Assembly (NCBI GenBank): GCA_030611395.1
Contig: JAUWPX010000103.1
Coordinates: 1 to 6,061 of the forward strand
DNA: 6,061 nucleotides
Direction of reading: 5' to 3'
Source: Bacteroidota bacterium
GTDB lineage: Bacteria; Bacteroidota; Bacteroidia; Bacteroidales; VadinHA17
Of this stretch, positions 5,469 to 6,061 are shown piece after piece (the stretch's first letter is position 1; each line of letters starts with the position of its first letter). The translations under genes and the position numbers were made by a program. The notes under the pieces were generated by a model. It was not told the origin of the DNA, ran no database searches, and saw nothing but the letters and a program-made list of their open reading frames with translations.

Positions 5469-6061
5469 ATGTCACAGGACAATAAGTTATATAAGGAGTT
5501 GCTGAAGCAAAAGGATGAAATTACAAGGCAAAAAAAAGAAATAATTGAAAGTCTGGAATATGCCTGCCTTATTCAGACTGCTTTACTACCTCAACCATCA
5601 TCAATCCACAAAACTTTACACGATAGCTTTATACTTTATCTTCCAAAAGATATAATTAGTGGTGATTTTTACTGGATTTCCGAACAGGAAGAAAATATTT
5701 TGTTTGCAGCAGTTGATTGCACCGGGCATGGTGTGCCGGGTGCCTTAATGAGTATTTTAGGGATTACATCACTTAATGAAATTGTGAGTAATATAGATAA
5801 TATTAAAGCAAACAGAATACTTAATCAATTGAGGGAAAAAATTATGAAAGCCTTGCACCAAACAGGTCAGGGAGGTGAGTCGAAAGATGGAATGGATATT
5901 TCTTTTTGCATCTTTAACAGAAAAACAAAAGAGTTACAATACTCTGGTGCAAACAATCCGCTATATTATATCCGCCGGGATATTTTACATGAAATAAAAC
6001 CGGATAAAATGCCTATCGGAGTTAGTGGTATTGAGGAGAAATCATTCAGGAATAATGTTGT
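5469..6061 (+). CDS. SpoIIE/PP2C-type serine phosphatase, 3' end outside the window
   Basis: 197 codons are visible and the frame is still open at the window edge. Residues 1-32 form a charged helix (KQKDEITRQKKEIIESLE), likely a short coiled coil, followed by 'YACLIQTALLP', the linker typical of Bacteroidota SpoIIE-type phosphatases. The catalytic domain then shows 'PKDIISGDFYW' (D66 metal ligand), 'VDCTGHGVPGALMS' (D83), 'KDGMDISFC' (D140/D143) and 'YSGANNPLYYI'. Such enzymes dephosphorylate serine on anti-sigma-factor antagonists (STAS partner-switching) or act in related signalling. Unlike most relatives, no TPR, GAF, PAS or membrane sensor domain precedes it, so input probably comes from a partner through the coiled coil. 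The ATG at 5469 is the first in frame; the frame is open back to 5418, overlapping the dipeptidase gene, so a start at a non-ATG codon is possible but less likely. Confidence 0.88.
   Translation, partial: MSQDNKLYKELLKQKDEITRQKKEIIESLEYACLIQTALLPQPSSIHKTLHDSFILYLPKDIISGDFYWISEQEENILFAAVDCTGHGVPGALMSILGITSLNEIVSNIDNIKANRILNQLREKIMKALHQTGQGGESKDGMDISFCIFNRKTKELQYSGANNPLYYIRRDILHEIKPDKMPIGVSGIEEKSFRNNV

Overview
The window looks like a chromosomal piece of a member of the Bacteroidota, probably a Bacteroidales-type anaerobe or marine relative. The evidence is an AT-rich background, promoters of the Bacteroidota form (TTG, about 20 bp, TAnnTTTG), genes without purine-rich ribosome binding sites, and a set of proteins typical of the phylum: a TonB-like protein, a C69 dipeptidase with a lipoprotein-type leader, and a SpoIIE-type phosphatase carrying the 'IQTALLP' signature. 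Assignment below phylum is a guess.

Bases 1-505 hold the most unusual feature. A near-consensus promoter (85-116) drives a roughly 380-nt GC-rich, purine-rich transcript with no plausible reading frame. It has a long-range closing helix (132-144 with 440-451), internal hairpins with GAAA and UUCG tetraloops, three copies of AACTCTT, and a strong intrinsic terminator (460-503). I do not recognise it as tmRNA, RNase P RNA, SRP RNA or 6S RNA, so it is a candidate structured non-coding RNA of unknown class. A 20-bp perfect palindrome lies upstream at 26-45. A second promoter-like pair (521-552) follows the terminator and probably serves the next gene, a putative HEXXH zinc metallopeptidase (570-1343).

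Bases 1344-1997 contain no intact gene. They hold an in-frame remnant of the C-terminus of a SRAP (YedK/HMCES-like) protein, then a T-rich segment flanked by a 21-bp perfect inverted repeat built from degenerate heptamers, and a third, unrelated heptamer array immediately downstream of the next gene.

Bases 1998-2747 (minus strand) encode an inner-membrane-anchored TonB-like protein. It is divergent from an AEC-family membrane transporter (2931-3884), which ends in a 14-bp hairpin. A C69 dipeptidase (3998-5437) follows, and 31 bp later a stand-alone SpoIIE/PP2C-type serine phosphatase (5469 onward) runs off the window edge. The last two may be co-transcribed. No pathway clearly links the protein genes; the window reads as independent short units.
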